This document shows positions 30,563-39,940 of a stretch of 64,000 bases of DNA, in pieces. This DNA comes from Polysphondylium violaceum. Lineage: Eukaryota > Evosea > Eumycetozoa > Dictyosteliales > Dictyosteliaceae. Position numbers and translations under genes: made by a program. Numbering within the stretch: the first letter of the stretch is position 1; every line of letters starts with the position of its first letter. The stretch is taken from contig AJWJ01000004.1 of NCBI GenBank assembly GCA_000277445.1, positions 62,001 through 126,000 on the forward strand. Direction: 5' to 3'. The notes below the pieces were generated by a model that saw only the letters and a program-made list of their open reading frames with translations, had not been told where the DNA came from and made no database searches.

Positions 30563-32140
30563 TTATAAACATCTGTACTTGTAATATTTTACAGAAGCGG
30601 GAATGAGATCAGGATTTATATCTATGATATCGGTTTCTAAATATATACAACTCGTTGGAATGATTTCACTGGTCTCTATTTTGAATCCATTAATTTTCAG
30701 CTTAACCAAACCAAAAGGTAGAAGATTTCGTGATAGAAATCTATCTTTTCCCGTAATAAAAATAGCGAGTCTTTTGATTGATGTATTTTGTAAATTGATT
30801 TCCAGTTCCCAATCTTGAATTTCATCAAACATTAGTTGTAAATCTTTTACATTTGAAATCGTTGGAGTGACTGTATGATTCAATTTGAAAACTGTAAGAG
30901 ATTGTAAATGATTGAGGGGACCTATTGACTCAAATGATCCTTTAAAGCTGGGTAATTGTAAATGGGTGAGGCAAGAGGGGAGACAATCATTTACCAGTGG
31001 GTGCGTATAGCTGTCCAATTCCAATATCTTTAATTGCCTCGGCAAGACAAAGGGCCCCAAGGGTTGATTATAGGACATGAGCTTCAAGACTGCAAGAGAT
31101 TCTGGTAAACATCCCATTGTAAGTGGTTGATTAAATTTGGGTAAATACAAGAAGTGTAGGCCAGGTGGAAATACTGATAGACCTAATACTGAGCACCTGA
31201 TGGGTTTTTCAAAGTTTAATAAGTATAGAGTCTTGAGATGCCCAGGTAAATAGTTACTTTCCAACTCTTGATTGAAAAAGGATACCTTGAGATACGTTAG
31301 AGATGGCGGCAAGAAATCCTCTGACAAAGAACCCAGGTAATGAAGTTGTAAATGTTTTAATCCACGCGGGAGAAAATCTTTGTGTATGGTGTCAGGCTTA
31401 TAGTTTAAAATGTTCATCCTTTTAATATGCCCAGGTGTTTGGCTGCCCAACATACCATCTGGACAACCCCTGACATGTATATTTTGTACCCATTTCTGCC
31501 CATATACCCAATTTAATTCCTCGATCCTATTGACTTGAACTTGTGCACTGGCAAACACCTTGCTTTTGTCAATGACCAAACGCTTGGCATCTTGATACAA
31601 ACAAAAGTACTCGAAATCGTCGAGTGAAAGAGGAAGTACTATTGGACCACTCCATTTGAATCTATAGTTATAGGGAATCGCAAGCCTCTTTATATTTTTG
31701 GGTAGCTTGGATACCATACTTTCAACCACAAAACTGTGATCTAGAATATTTACACTCTTGATTTCTAAATCTGTAATTGTATCGGGCAAGATGCCATTTA
31801 CTTGAGTGTGCTGATCTATAATGATTGATAATCTACAAACACTCTTTGGTACCAGAGTGAGATCAAAACATTCACTTTCATCTTGTTTTAAATCCAACAC
31901 TAGGTAGTTTATCATATAATAATAACTATTATCTTTATATTGATGAAATTCATTTCTTTGTATCTTTAATTTAACAAACACACTGCTCCCTTTATCTAGT
32001 ATTGACGATAGATATACATGGTTGTGGTTTAAATATTGTAAATCTACCACGTCGATGATCTGATCTTTAAAAATTTGATTTCTAATTAATCTTGTTAAAT
32101 AGATGTTTCTAAAAACTGAATAAAATAATTGTGCTTTCAT
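30563..32140 (-). CDS. FNIP-repeat protein, diverged class A relative
   Basis: The product has 525 residues, starting MKAQLFYSVFRNIYLTRLIR. The usual 'N-D-D-K-L-x-Y-N-I' step is replaced by 'ILDKGSSVFVKLKIQRNE'. The W module is unusual ('LNWVYGQKWVQNIHV'), and 'IPSHV' has become 'TPGHIKRMNI'. About seven FNIP units are present, one with a six-residue insert ('CSVLGLSVFPPGLHFLYL'). GSFESIGPLNHL matches the pair at 3477 and 5239. The C-terminal 'IPTSCIYLETDIIDINPDLIP' is complete. It is convergent with the composite pseudogene at 29340. Confidence 0.92.
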   Translation of the reverse strand: MKAQLFYSVFRNIYLTRLIRNQIFKDQIIDVVDLQYLNHNHVYLSSILDKGSSVFVKLKIQRNEFHQYKDNSYYYMINYLVLDLKQDESECFDLTLVPKSVCRLSIIIDQHTQVNGILPDTITDLEIKSVNILDHSFVVESMVSKLPKNIKRLAIPYNYRFKWSGPIVLPLSLDDFEYFCLYQDAKRLVIDKSKVFASAQVQVNRIEELNWVYGQKWVQNIHVRGCPDGMLGSQTPGHIKRMNILNYKPDTIHKDFLPRGLKHLQLHYLGSLSEDFLPPSLTYLKVSFFNQELESNYLPGHLKTLYLLNFEKPIRCSVLGLSVFPPGLHFLYLPKFNQPLTMGCLPESLAVLKLMSYNQPLGPFVLPRQLKILELDSYTHPLVNDCLPSCLTHLQLPSFKGSFESIGPLNHLQSLTVFKLNHTVTPTISNVKDLQLMFDEIQDWELEINLQNTSIKRLAIFITGKDRFLSRNLLPFGLVKLKINGFKIETSEIIPTSCIYLETDIIDINPDLIPASVKYYKYRCL

Positions 32141-32429
32141 TATTGTTATTTCTACTATCTAGATGCCATCTATTTTTGTTATTCAAGTCATCATCAATGT
32201 GTGTTTGTGTGGGAAATGAATGTATTTTATTTATTTGAGATAAAAAAGGAAAATTAAAAAAAAAAAAAGAAAAAAAGAAAAAAGAAAGAAAATCTGGATT
32301 CTGCAAACTGATTTATTTGTTATTCCACTGGCAGATGTGGAAAGAAACCATAGAGATCTGTGACTTTTTAATTTCTCCGCAAACCAGCCGCTGCCTCTAT
32401 AAACCAAACCTTTAATATATATATTTAAT

Positions 32430-34031
32430 TTATTCATCGTCATGAATAAAAGGATTAGGAATACATTTAATACTTTTGATTGATTTGGGTAAAACCTCTT
32501 GATTTAAAGTATCAATTGGATTATTAATCTCTAAAAATTTACAACCCTCTGGAATGGAATTAGTTTCAAGGTTGAAGAAGAAATCAAATACAACCAATTG
32601 TACCTTGATGAGAGACTTGGGTAAGAAGTTTGGATATAGATTTATATCGCTTTCACCCTTGAAGAATAGACATAGATTTCTGATGGATGGATCTATGGGT
32701 TGTAAACAGACATCGTTATCATAGGCACCAAATCCAATTTTAATAAATTTACTACCAAATAATATATTTGAAATTGATTTGTTGATGTTGTGTACCGACA
32801 AGCTGACGAGATGGTTGAATTGATAACTGCCATTCTCTGCGTTTTCAAATATCCCATCGAAAGAGTTTAATTCAAGGCGGGTGAGTGAGGATGGGATGAG
32901 ATGAATTGGTATTGTTTTTTGTGTAAATTGGGGGATATTAAGCACCTTTAACTGATTGGGAAGAGATGGGAATGGTTGATTAAATTGGAACAATGTTAAC
33001 TTGGTCAATGAATTTGGAAGAGCACTTAGTTCAAGTGGTTGGTCAAAGGTTCCCAAGTTCAAGACTTGTAAATTTGATGGTAACACTGAGTCTTCTATGG
33101 GAAAGTTGTATTCACTTATATCTAGAGACTCTAAATTAACAGGCAAAATTCCTTTCTCTAACTTGCCCAACCACTCGGATACTCTAATATGTTTTATATT
33201 TGGCGATACAAGAGATCCGTTTAAAGAGTTGCAGGTCAATGACTCTATAAACGATGGAACGTCCTTGGTATTGACTTCAAAATATCCAGTCAATTTACGA
33301 ATGTGTAAAGGGATTTGTATATCTGCAAAGTTCAATCTAAAGGTATTGATTGAATTTACCCATTTATTATTCTCTATCCAATCGAGATCCTCGGCAGACT
33401 CTACCTGAACTTCAATACCTTCTATGACTCTGTCAGTTGGCCCCACCAGATTCTTTAGACAGCCAACATTAGATTTGTAATCTATTCTTGACAAATTGGC
33501 TGGCAACACACAACCGGGTGCCTCTATATCATAGGAGGGTAACAAAAGATACTTTAAATCACGAGGCAAATTGGCCATGATATCGTCTATTAACCAACTT
33601 TTGGAATTTGAAAATATATTTCTAATACGCAAGTCTGTTAAAGATTGTGGAAGTGTCCCTTTACCTTTTTGAGTAGCAGGTGTGTAAAATGACAACATTT
33701 GCACTTCTTGTGGAACAAGATCACAATCAAACACGTCATCCTCCATATGTTGAAATATATTAAAAGACAGATCAAGACAAGTGATGAGGTGTCTATAGGG
33801 ATGGCTAGTGTATTTAGCAAATGTATCTGGATCATTGATTTCAAATCTAATAAATATATTGTAGTGTATTTTATCTATTGTCGATAATGTCTCTAGATAA
33901 TTGTGATTATCAGTCAAGTAATCTAAATTCCCAACATTGATGATTAGATCCCGCAATACATTTGCTCTGATAATGTTTCTAATATATGTGTTTCTGTAAA
34001 CTTTATAAAACAAATCTATATTTCCAGTCAT
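32430..34031 (-). CDS. FNIP-repeat protein, diverged class A relative
   Basis: The product has 533 residues. The N-terminus reads DLFYKVYRNTYIRNIIRANV, then 'LDYLTDNHNYLETLSTIDKIHYNI'. The W module is 'LDWIENNKWVNSINTF'. One FNIP unit is about four residues short ('FQFNQPFPSLPNQLKVL'). The GSF block has become 'DGIFENAENGSYQFNHL'. The C-terminus runs past the normal end with 'CIPNPFIHDDE', an acidic tail. The start Met lies 554 bp from the divergent gene at 34586. Its closest relative in the window is unclear. Confidence 0.92.
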   Translation of the reverse strand: MTGNIDLFYKVYRNTYIRNIIRANVLRDLIINVGNLDYLTDNHNYLETLSTIDKIHYNIFIRFEINDPDTFAKYTSHPYRHLITCLDLSFNIFQHMEDDVFDCDLVPQEVQMLSFYTPATQKGKGTLPQSLTDLRIRNIFSNSKSWLIDDIMANLPRDLKYLLLPSYDIEAPGCVLPANLSRIDYKSNVGCLKNLVGPTDRVIEGIEVQVESAEDLDWIENNKWVNSINTFRLNFADIQIPLHIRKLTGYFEVNTKDVPSFIESLTCNSLNGSLVSPNIKHIRVSEWLGKLEKGILPVNLESLDISEYNFPIEDSVLPSNLQVLNLGTFDQPLELSALPNSLTKLTLFQFNQPFPSLPNQLKVLNIPQFTQKTIPIHLIPSSLTRLELNSFDGIFENAENGSYQFNHLVSLSVHNINKSISNILFGSKFIKIGFGAYDNDVCLQPIDPSIRNLCLFFKGESDINLYPNFLPKSLIKVQLVVFDFFFNLETNSIPEGCKFLEINNPIDTLNQEVLPKSIKSIKCIPNPFIHDDE

Positions 34032-34585
34032 TGTTTCATATATCTAATACTTAAAACTATTATCTGTGTCTGTTTATTTTTGTCCAAAAAATCCTTGTTT
34101 TTATAATCCTTTTTTTTTCAAAAAAATGAAAAAATGAAAAAAAATTATAAAATAAATATCTTGATTTTTTCAAAATATCCTTAATTATTATGACTCATCG
34201 ACCATAATTATGATAATTTTATTTTATTTTTATTAAACAAGTCCTAACTAGCCAGGACTCTGGTAAGGAAACTAATCACTTGGTTTTTTGAATCTGTCAA
34301 CACCTTCGAGGCTAGGGACTTATGGAGAAAAACGCTCCAAGCCTCAAGTTTATATATTCAAAGTTAGACAAATAGTATTTGTATCTAGATGTATATATAC
34401 ATTGCCATACACGATCAGATCATGAATTAAAAAAGAAATATAAAAAAATAAATTAATTAATTTATTTTACCCCTCTACCCCACACCACAACAAAAAGTAA
34501 AATATAAAAAATAAATAAATCATTGTGCTACATTGTTAATTAGATTAGTACACTGTTTATATAGATATATATAAATAAAAAAGAA
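34032..34585. other. 554-bp divergent intergenic region with a hairpin
   Basis: A+T-rich except for about 34240-34350, which contains the palindrome GTCCT...AGGAC and a nested hairpin: GAGGCT (34308) pairs with AGCCTC (34340), and TGGAG (34323) with CTCCA (34335). No FNIP sequence is visible. It could be a short structured RNA or only a chance stem; I could not fit a tRNA. Confidence 0.45.
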
Positions 34586-36217
34586 ATGGATTCATTTTAT
34601 GTGATTTGGAGAAATAAATATATTAGAAACTTGATTAGGAATCTACAATTTCAAGGTCGAGTTATCTATGTTGATGGCCAGTATCTCACTGACAATCATC
34701 AATTTCTGTCATTGTTTTCAGAGACTGATAAATTGAATTACAACATAAGTATTGGGTTTACAGACACAAACTACAATTATTCAAACAGTCAATATAAATC
34801 AACTATCAATGATGTTGAATTGCTTTTAGACTATAAGAATAATACCTATGATCTCAATCAATTCAGTGATGGATTTGTAAACAAGTTACGATTGGAAACG
34901 GATGAAAAAACCACTGTTTTGGGTACATTTCCTGAATCATTAACTTCTTTAAATTTGGATGGTAGTTATCGATACCAATCTTCGCCAGCGGTACAATATC
35001 TGCTGTCCAATTTACCCAGGAACTTAAAGACATTGGTGCTGGGACGTGGATACCAGCACACTGGTGAGAATGTGGTCCTTCCAGAGTCTCTTTCCGATTT
35101 ACAGTACACCTCTTTTTGTTCAAATTTCAAGAGATTTGTAGTTTCCCCAAACAAGGTATTCAAAAACTGTCTACTTAGGATAGAATCAACTAAAGACTTT
35201 GAATGGCTTCACCAAAACCCATGGATCACCTCAATATGCTTCATAAGTGGTCGTCTCAAATTGGATAGTCCAAATACTATCCCCTCTCATGTGAAATCCA
35301 TAACCATAGAGTCTGGTGTAATGGACCAATCCTTTTTTCCAAAGATGTTAGAGTCTTTGAATTGTACCATGATCAGTAGCCCTAAGATACTCTCTCACTT
35401 CGCCCATCTCAAGAAGCTTACATTGAAGAATTGTAAAATCAAATTGGAGGCAGATACACTTCCACAATCTCTAGAATACTTTAATGTGAGATATGACCTA
35501 CCCCTAGAAGTAGGCGTCTTACCCCAAAACTTGACCACTTTGCTAATGAGACAGTTTAATCACAATCTTGATATGGGTGTCTTGCCAAATACTCTAACTA
35601 TTCTGCATATCAACAAATTTAATCAACCACTCATACCCAATGTTTTGCCAAATGGACTAAAAGAGTTGAGTATGGATAACTTCAACCAACCAACACTTCC
35701 TACCCACTCTTTACCAATCACCCTTACCAATGTAAATTTAAATTCATTCAAAGGATCATTTGCATCCTGTCAACCTTTGGATCATTTAAAGAAACTAAAG
35801 CTCTATTCAATTGATCCTTCTTTATCAACAATATTAACAAACGTAAAGAGACTAGATCTGGCCATACCAACTATGAATTACCCCAATGGTACATGTTTAG
35901 CCAACACCAGTATTGAAAGTCTATTTATAAATTGTCTTTTCCCATCAAACATCGTTCCATCCAGTCTTTATGCTAACTCTCTTCCACCCACTCTCAAATA
36001 TCTAACTCTATCCAACATGGATTTACAATCAAAAGACCTTCTTCCCAATGGTTGCATATATCTAAAATCATATTGCACAGATATAAATCCTGCATTTATA
36101 CCTCCATCTGTACATTATTATTTCCATAAAAAAATGAGATCAAATATTAAAAGTACAGAAATTGTTGGTCTTACATCATTGATCCCAATGGTGCCCATTA
36201 ATAAATACCAGTATTAA
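34586..36217 (+). CDS. FNIP-repeat protein, class B with extended C-terminus
   Basis: The product has 543 residues, starting MDSFYVIWRNKYIRNLIRNL. The W module is 'FEWLHQNPWITSICFI'. Six FNIP units include 'LPQNLTTLLMRQFNHNLDMGVLP' and 'LPNGLKELSMDNFNQPTLPTHSLP'. The GSF block is GSFASCQPLDHL. The normal tail ('DINPAFIPPSVHYYF') is followed by about 28 extra residues (KKMRSNIKSTEIVGLTSL...), so the usual stop has probably been lost. It heads a run of four tandem plus-strand genes with gaps of 155-270 bp. Confidence 0.93.
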   Translation: MDSFYVIWRNKYIRNLIRNLQFQGRVIYVDGQYLTDNHQFLSLFSETDKLNYNISIGFTDTNYNYSNSQYKSTINDVELLLDYKNNTYDLNQFSDGFVNKLRLETDEKTTVLGTFPESLTSLNLDGSYRYQSSPAVQYLLSNLPRNLKTLVLGRGYQHTGENVVLPESLSDLQYTSFCSNFKRFVVSPNKVFKNCLLRIESTKDFEWLHQNPWITSICFISGRLKLDSPNTIPSHVKSITIESGVMDQSFFPKMLESLNCTMISSPKILSHFAHLKKLTLKNCKIKLEADTLPQSLEYFNVRYDLPLEVGVLPQNLTTLLMRQFNHNLDMGVLPNTLTILHINKFNQPLIPNVLPNGLKELSMDNFNQPTLPTHSLPITLTNVNLNSFKGSFASCQPLDHLKKLKLYSIDPSLSTILTNVKRLDLAIPTMNYPNGTCLANTSIESLFINCLFPSNIVPSSLYANSLPPTLKYLTLSNMDLQSKDLLPNGCIYLKSYCTDINPAFIPPSVHYYFHKKMRSNIKSTEIVGLTSLIPMVPINKYQY

Positions 36218-36277
36218 TAATAAATTATAATTGTTGACTGAAATCTAATTTTTTATTGTCATTTGAAGATAATTCGA

Positions 36278-36284
<7 letters not shown>

Positions 36285-36315
<31 letters not shown>
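36285..36315 (+). repeat. poly-T run of 31 bases
   Basis: An uninterrupted T run about 85 bp ahead of the start at 36402. It fits the T-tract promoters typical of dictyostelids; function inferred only. Confidence 0.85.
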
Positions 36316-36317
<2 letters not shown>

Positions 36318-36401
36318 TTTTTTCCTTTTTTCATTTTCTTTGAATATCCTGTGATCAGACAACAATAGTAATAATAATAGTGTAATAGGAGTAATTGATA
36401 G

Positions 36402-37928
36402 ATGAATACATTTTATTTAATATGGAGAAATCATTACATTAGAAAATTAATTCGAAATTTACAATGTCAGGATCTAATAATTCATGTTGATGATGGGTAT
36501 CTCAATGACAACCATCAGTATCTGTCATTGTTTAGCAGTAAAGATAAATTGGATTACAACATATCTATCAATTATACAGATCTATTGGGGAATTACATTA
36601 GTAATCAATATAGATCTCTGGTAAATGATGTTTATTTTGATGTAGATGATGATACTTTTGCTGGTCACTATGATCTCGATCACTTTACAGATGTACACAA
36701 GTTATACTTGCAAGTACACTCTGGAATCACATTACATGGTACAGTGCCCCATTCTTTGGTTTATTTGAATCTTGACAGTGGCGATGAATATGAGAGTCCA
36801 ATCGTCGAATTTATACTAGCTAATCTACCTAGTCAGCTCCAGACATTGGTGCTTTCGTCGGAATACTATATTGCCAGAGAATGCGTGGTGCCAGAGTCTC
36901 TTAGTGATTTAGATTACTGCGCTACATCTGAGAGTCTAAAATGGTTTGTTGTGCCTCCCAACAAGCAACTCAATAGTTGTACACTCGAAGTAGAATCAAT
37001 AGAGGCTTTGGAGTGGCTAGAAGAGAACAAATGGGTGACGAAAATATCTATTTCTGAGTATATGGGGCCCTTGGCACTCGATACAAACGCAATGATACCA
37101 GCCCATATCAGATCAATTGTCATGAATGGAGATGTCAACATTGCACCATCTAGCTTCCCTTTACAACTGGAGCAATTAACTTGTTTCCAAACAATCCCAT
37201 CCCACCTCACCCATCTCAAGTGCCTTACATTGATGTATTATAGTATCAAGCTAGATAAAAACGTTCTTCCTCCATCTCTTGAATACTTGGACATGAGCTA
37301 TGACCTGCCCTTGGATGCCGGTGTTTTACCAAACTTGACCTATTTGTCCTTGCATGGCTTTGACCAGAATCTAGAGACTGGAGTGTTACCGCCATCTCTC
37401 ACAACACTACATCTCTCCATCTTCAACCAACCGCTCAAACCCTATGTGTTGCCCAATAATCTCCAGGAATTAAATATGGGTGAATTTAATCAAGAATCAT
37501 TCCCCTTACACTCTTTACCCGATAGTCTGATGTATCTCTACTTGGACTCATTCCAAGGATCGTTTGCATCGTGTCAGCCACTGGATCATTTAAAGAGACT
37601 CAAACTGTATGCCATTGATCCATCAGTATCGACGATATTGCCAAATGTAAAGAGACTGGATTTGGTCTTACCATCAATGAATTATCCCACTGGTACATGT
37701 CTCGTCAACACACGCATTGAAAGTCTTTTTATAAAGTGTCAGTACACGTCAAGTCTCTATGCCAACTCCTTTCCGCCCACTCTCAAGTACCTCACTCTCT
37801 CCAACATCGATATCAAATCAAGTGGCGTCATTCCCAACGCTTGCATATATCTAAAATCATTTTACACAGATTTAAATCCTGTTTTCGTCCCACAATCTGT
37901 AAACTATTATTTCAAACAAGCAAACTAA
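36402..37928 (+). CDS. FNIP-repeat protein, class B with tail
   Basis: The product has 508 residues, starting MNTFYLIWRNHYIRKLIRNL. The W module is 'LEWLEENKWVTKISI', then 'IPAHIRSI'. One FNIP unit has lost a residue ('AGVLPNLTYLSLHGF' rather than 'VLPPNLT'), a feature shared with the gene at 39941. GSFASCQPLDHL and 'GTCLVNTRIESLFIKC' follow. The C-terminal 'DLNPVFVPQSVNYYF' is complete. It closely resembles the gene at 34586 in its last 200 residues. Confidence 0.93.
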   Translation: MNTFYLIWRNHYIRKLIRNLQCQDLIIHVDDGYLNDNHQYLSLFSSKDKLDYNISINYTDLLGNYISNQYRSLVNDVYFDVDDDTFAGHYDLDHFTDVHKLYLQVHSGITLHGTVPHSLVYLNLDSGDEYESPIVEFILANLPSQLQTLVLSSEYYIARECVVPESLSDLDYCATSESLKWFVVPPNKQLNSCTLEVESIEALEWLEENKWVTKISISEYMGPLALDTNAMIPAHIRSIVMNGDVNIAPSSFPLQLEQLTCFQTIPSHLTHLKCLTLMYYSIKLDKNVLPPSLEYLDMSYDLPLDAGVLPNLTYLSLHGFDQNLETGVLPPSLTTLHLSIFNQPLKPYVLPNNLQELNMGEFNQESFPLHSLPDSLMYLYLDSFQGSFASCQPLDHLKRLKLYAIDPSVSTILPNVKRLDLVLPSMNYPTGTCLVNTRIESLFIKCQYTSSLYANSFPPTLKYLTLSNIDIKSSGVIPNACIYLKSFYTDLNPVFVPQSVNYYFKQAN

Positions 37929-37977
37929 TAATAAAATACCTATAAATAGGATGTGTATACTCATAGTGAATAACTGA

Positions 37978-38062
37978 GATTCCACCCACTCTCAAACCCC
38001 ACTCTATCAAATTTAATCGAAAGAGAATCTAATCCTGAATTGTACTCTGTTATTTCAACTTA
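37978..38062 (+). pseudogene. tiny C-terminal remnant of a class B FNIP gene
   Basis: Phrases equivalent to 'PPTLK' and 'NPEF ... VxYYFNLN' appear, with frame changes, within about 85 bp downstream of the gene at 36402. The DNA string TTCCACCCACTCTCAA is the same as in intact class B genes. Too short to be functional; probably left by unequal exchange. Confidence 0.5.
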
Positions 38063-38195
38063 AATAAGAATCCAAATATCGTAGATAGGTTTTCTCATCC
38101 AGCACAAAATTTGCAAAATCTATAAATGGTTTTTTGATATTTTTGCGATTTCTTTTAAACAATAATTGCAGATAGATATAGTAACAGTAGTCAGA

Positions 38196-39785
38196 ATGAA
38201 TACGTTCTATTTGATTTGGAGGAACCAGTACATTAGAAAGTTGATTAGGAATCTAGTGTGTAGGGATCAAGTTATCTGTGTTAATGATGGGTATCTCAAT
38301 GACAATCATCAGTATCTGTCAGTGTTTACAGATAAAGATAAAATAGATTACAATATCTCTATTCGATTTATAGATAATAGCGAATTCTACTTTAAGAACC
38401 AACATAGATCAATAATCAATGATCTTGACTTTTATTTATATTCCCCCGATAGAGTAAACTGTAATCATGTGGATTTTAACCAATTCACAGGGTTTGAACT
38501 ACACAGACTATCTTTGCAGATTAATTGTAATACAGTTGGATCTGGTCCGTTGCCTGAGTCGCTGACAGAGTTGTTTTTGGATACAAGTGATTACAGTGAG
38601 TCTGCACCCATTGTTTTGCATATTCTGTCACATTTGCCTTGCAATTTAAAGACACTGAAGATTCCGATAGAGATAATTATTAGTGAACCTGTAGTGGTGC
38701 CAGACTCACTCACATCTTTGGAATACTACGGCAAATATGAGAGTTTACAATGGGTTGTTGTTCCTCCTAACAAGGTGTTTAGTGGTTGTCAACTCCAAAT
38801 AGATTCAGTGGGAGCTTTAGAATGGTTGAAAGAAAACAAGTGGGTAGATACAATATATTTCTACAATTACATACAACTTGACTCAAACACTATGATACCA
38901 GACCATGTTAGATCGATCCAAGATCGAGGCAATGTTAATCTTGAACAACATCGTTTACCCTCAATGCTTCAAGAATTAATTTGCCGCGAAACGATCCCAT
39001 CTCAACTCTCTCATCTCAAGATTCTTACATTAACCCACCCCATCGCCAAGTTGGAGAAAAATCAACTTCCAGCATCGCTTGAACACTTGGATATTCATTA
39101 TAGTCAGCCATTGGATGCTGGTGTTTTGCCACCAAACTTGACTAAATTGTATCTTTATACATTTGATCAAATTCTTGGTGTTGGTGTGTTGCCGCCAAAT
39201 ATAAAATATCTAAACATGCCTGTATTTAATCAACCATTAATGTCATCAGTATTACCAACAAACCTCCTAGAGTTGTCGATATATAGCTTTGATCAACCTC
39301 TCTTGCCACATGTTTTACCAAGTAATCTTCAAATATTACGAATGTTAATTTTTGACCAACCAACACTACCCGCACATTCTTTACCAAATAGTATAGTCGA
39401 GCTCTATTTAAACTCATTCAAAGGATCAATTTTATGTAAACCATTGGATCATTTAAAAAGACTACAGCTGCATTCCCTGCATCAATCGGTATCGACACTA
39501 TTACAAAACGTAAAGAGATTATCATTGAAATTACAAAAAACCAATGATGTCTTGGGTACATGTCTAGCCAATACACGCATTGAAAAACTTTGTTTAGATT
39601 GTCATTCTGAATCGTGTCTCTATCCCAACTCACTTCCACCCACTCTCAAGTCCCTCACTCTCTCCAACATAGATATCCAAGCAAAAGGCACCATTCCCAA
39701 CAGCTGTGTAGATCTAACATCTCTAGATAGAGAATTAAATCCTGCATTCATACCCACATCTGTAAAGTACTCTTTAATAAAATAA
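38196..39785 (+). CDS. FNIP-repeat protein, class B with an extra FNIP unit
   Basis: Translation from the ATG at 38196 (MNTFYLIWRNQYIRKLIRNL) gives 529 residues. The frame is open ten codons upstream without another ATG. The W module is 'LEWLKENKWVDTIYFY'. It has one more FNIP unit than the genes at 36402 and 39941: units ending 'ILGVGVLP', 'LMSSVLP', 'LLPHVLP' and 'TLPAHSLP' follow each other. The GSF block is altered ('KGSILCKPLDHL'). Its C-terminal 'LNPAFIPTSVKY' is complete. Confidence 0.92.
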   Translation: MNTFYLIWRNQYIRKLIRNLVCRDQVICVNDGYLNDNHQYLSVFTDKDKIDYNISIRFIDNSEFYFKNQHRSIINDLDFYLYSPDRVNCNHVDFNQFTGFELHRLSLQINCNTVGSGPLPESLTELFLDTSDYSESAPIVLHILSHLPCNLKTLKIPIEIIISEPVVVPDSLTSLEYYGKYESLQWVVVPPNKVFSGCQLQIDSVGALEWLKENKWVDTIYFYNYIQLDSNTMIPDHVRSIQDRGNVNLEQHRLPSMLQELICRETIPSQLSHLKILTLTHPIAKLEKNQLPASLEHLDIHYSQPLDAGVLPPNLTKLYLYTFDQILGVGVLPPNIKYLNMPVFNQPLMSSVLPTNLLELSIYSFDQPLLPHVLPSNLQILRMLIFDQPTLPAHSLPNSIVELYLNSFKGSILCKPLDHLKRLQLHSLHQSVSTLLQNVKRLSLKLQKTNDVLGTCLANTRIEKLCLDCHSESCLYPNSLPPTLKSLTLSNIDIQAKGTIPNSCVDLTSLDRELNPAFIPTSVKYSLIK

Positions 39786-39940
39786 ATCTTGAGATGTTCT
39801 ATTTTTTGAAAAAATTAAGGTCAGATTTCCATTCTTGCTCTGTGAAATATCTAATTTATTTTTTACATTTTATTTTTTACAAGATCAATCTGGATTAGAT
39901 TTGAACAAATCTAAGATATCCAATAGGAAATACACACCTC

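Noticed and set aside
34240-34330. Possible tRNA (A-box-like TAGCCAGGACTCTGGTAAGG and a later TTCGAGG)
   Set aside because: No consistent T-stem or acceptor stem; kept only as a hairpin-bearing patch.
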